Shown in pieces: positions 5,268 to 6,222 of a DNA stretch of 6,222 nucleotides. Position numbers and translations under genes: made by a program. The DNA comes from Allosphingosinicella sp. (GTDB lineage: Bacteria; Pseudomonadota; Alphaproteobacteria; Sphingomonadales; Sphingomonadaceae). Position 1 is the stretch's first letter; the number at the start of each line of letters is the position of its first letter. The notes under the pieces are model-generated. The model was not told the origin of the DNA, did not search any database, and worked only from the letters and a program-made list of their open reading frames with translations. The DNA lies in NCBI GenBank assembly GCA_030146745.1, contig JASLBD010000303.1, positions 1 through 6,222 of the forward strand, given 5' to 3'.

Positions 5268-6209
5268 CTAGTCGCCGGCGCGGGCAATCCTGCGGCGAGC
5301 GACCAGGGCCGCGGCCGCCGCTCCGAACAGGAGGATCATCGGCGGGGCCGGAACGTCGGTGCCGCCGCTCGTGCTCGAGACGTTGCCCGAGCTCGAGGCG
5401 CTGGTCGACGTGCTGGTGCTGCTCGACGTGCTGGCCGAAGTGCTGGCCGAGGTCGACGAGCTGGTCGACGTGCTGGTGCCGCCGCCGAAGCTCGACGACG
5501 AGGAGGTGGTCGAGACGTTGCCGCTCGACGAGGTGGTGGAGACACCCCCCGTGGAGGTGGAGGTGGAGGTGGAGCCGCCGCTGGTGCTCGTCGATCCGCC
5601 GCTGGTGCTCGTCGATCCCCCGCTGGTGCTCGTCGATCCCCCGCTGGTGGACGTCGAGACGCCGCTGCTGGTGGAAACGCCGCCGGTGCTGGTGGAAACT
5701 CCGCCGGTGCTGGTCGAGACTCCCCCGGTGCTGGTCGAGACGCCGCTGCTGGTCGAGCTTCCGCCGGTCGACGTGCTGGTCGACGCCGTGAAGATGGCGT
5801 TGCCGCTCGATCCGCCGAAGAAGCCGCCGCTGAAGAAGCCTCCGCCGAAGCCGCTTCCGAAGCCGCCGCTGCCGCCGATCACGGTGACTCCGCCGCCGCC
5901 GCCGGTGCTTCCCGCGAGCGGGGGAAGCGGGGGCAGGGGGATCGGCATCGCGCTGCCCGGATAGGTGATGGTCCGGGTGGTGGTGGTCGTCCCCGGAGTC
6001 TTGACGACGCAGGCCGTGCGCACTCGCTTGTAGCGCTTCATTGCCTTGACCCGGGCGTAGCGCCGCGGGGCCTTCTTGACCATCTTGGCCTGCTTGACGA
6101 ACGCCGGCCGCTGGGGCGGGTTCTCGGCGACATGGACTGCGCCGCCACCGATGATCGCGCCGCCGCAAGTGCAGGCGCAGAGTTTAGCGAGAGCCATTCT
6201 AACCGACAT
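5268..6209 (-). CDS. Exported Ser/Thr/Gly-rich repeat protein with PEP-CTERM-like sorting tail
   Basis: The 313-residue protein is probably anchored at or exported through the envelope. Residues 1-29 (MSVRMALAKLCACTCGGAIIGGGAVHVAE) form a short hydrophobic N-terminal segment resembling one I recall from sphingomonad proteins. A Lys/Arg-rich stretch follows (39-70, including KQAKMVKKAPRRYARVK), then TTTTT and a proline run (89-98), then a Gly-rich segment (100-135). From about 141 to 283 it is almost only Ser, Thr and Gly, with heptads VSTSTGG (157-177, three copies) and GGSTSTS (190-217, four copies). The C-terminus VPAPP (286-290), a hydrophobic helix MILLFGAAAAALVA and RRR is a PEP-CTERM-like exosortase sorting signal, a VPAP variant. 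The low-complexity region is typical of heavily glycosylated PEP-CTERM proteins. AAGG lies 9 bases before the ATG at 6209; the in-frame ATG at 6197 has no such site. No exosortase gene is in view. Confidence 0.85.
   Translation of the reverse strand: MSVRMALAKLCACTCGGAIIGGGAVHVAENPPQRPAFVKQAKMVKKAPRRYARVKAMKRYKRVRTACVVKTPGTTTTTRTITYPGSAMPIPLPPLPPLAGSTGGGGGVTVIGGSGGFGSGFGGGFFSGGFFGGSSGNAIFTASTSTSTGGSSTSSGVSTSTGGVSTSTGGVSTSTGGVSTSSGVSTSTSGGSTSTSGGSTSTSGGSTSTSGGSTSTSTSTGGVSTTSSSGNVSTTSSSSSFGGGTSTSTSSSTSASTSASTSSSTSTSTSASSSGNVSSTSGGTDVPAPPMILLFGAAAAALVARRRIARAGD
5559..5642 (-). repeat. 21-bp tandem coding repeats (GGSTSTS heptads)
   Basis: Four 21-bp units encode the heptad GGSTSTS. Three consecutive units (5577-5597, 5598-5618, 5619-5639) share CCGCTGGTGCTCGTCGATCC and differ only at the first base, while the outer unit has diverged. 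Near-identity at the DNA level, despite synonymous freedom, indicates recent unit duplication. Confidence 0.8.
5679..5741 (-). repeat. 21-bp tandem coding repeats (VSTSTGG heptads)
   Basis: Three 21-bp units encode VSTSTGG. They share GCCGGTGCTGGT but differ at third-codon positions (GTGGAAACG, GTGGAAACT, GTCGAGACT), so they look older than the neighbouring GGSTSTS units. Similar but degenerate VSTSS and VSTTS units flank them. Confidence 0.7.
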
Positions 6210-6222
6210 GACAGCGCACCTT

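Noticed and set aside
5359..5964. Plus-strand Val/Leu/Pro repeat protein of 201 codons
   Set aside because: Its repetitiveness is simply the reverse complement of the Ser/Thr/Gly repeats. The minus-strand protein has sensible N- and C-terminal signals and a terminator after its stop.
5068..6168. Minus-strand 366-codon open frame rich in His, Gln and Arg
   Set aside because: It is a frame-shifted reading of the low-complexity gene that runs through the terminator and the palindromic repeat.
1..6222. A defence system, toxin-antitoxin pair, prophage or CRISPR array
   Set aside because: All well-supported genes are housekeeping or envelope genes. No nuclease, transposase, integrase or regularly spaced repeat-spacer structure is visible.

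Overview
The window looks like a chromosomal segment of a GC-rich alphaproteobacterium, most likely a sphingomonad (Sphingomonas or a close relative). This rests on the protein sequences: the RimO N-terminus, the 'host attachment' protein and the N-terminus of the Ser/Thr/Gly-rich surface protein all read like sphingomonad versions. It also rests on two copies of an intergenic palindrome with GTCATCCTGAAC...GTTTCAGG arms, of a type I associate with Sphingomonadales. No database search was possible, so genus and family are inference.

Layout, left to right. (1) 1-351, minus: the N-terminal 117 residues of RimO, running off the left edge. (2) 352-615: non-coding leader with a promoter-like element (563-591), a LexA-like direct repeat inside its spacer, and a small repeat/hairpin. 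(3) 616-1557, minus: an unrecognised 313-residue protein that appears to be an internal tandem duplication of a helical module. (4) 1558-1846: non-coding, holding a palindromic repeat and a 10-bp inverted repeat. (5) 1847-2077, plus: a 76-residue protein with a strong ribosome binding site. (6) 3944 down to 2095, minus: surE followed by a two-TM potassium channel with a cytosolic RCK domain, overlapping by 1 bp. (7) 4079-4522, plus: a 'host attachment'-family protein. (8) 4583-5071, plus: a secreted two-repeat protein. (9) 5072-5267: a second palindromic repeat and a perfect 14-bp-stem terminator between convergent genes. (10) 5268-6209, minus: an exported low-complexity protein with a PEP-CTERM-like C-terminus.

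Functionally this is a mixture of housekeeping (ribosomal protein S12 modification, nucleotide salvage/stress survival, potassium flux) and envelope proteins. The only clear operon is surE-channel. I see no tRNA, rRNA, CRISPR array, transposase, phage gene or defence/toxin system. The parts most worth a second look are the SOS-like promoter and leader ahead of rimO, the duplicated 313-residue family, and the 21-bp coding repeats of the surface protein.
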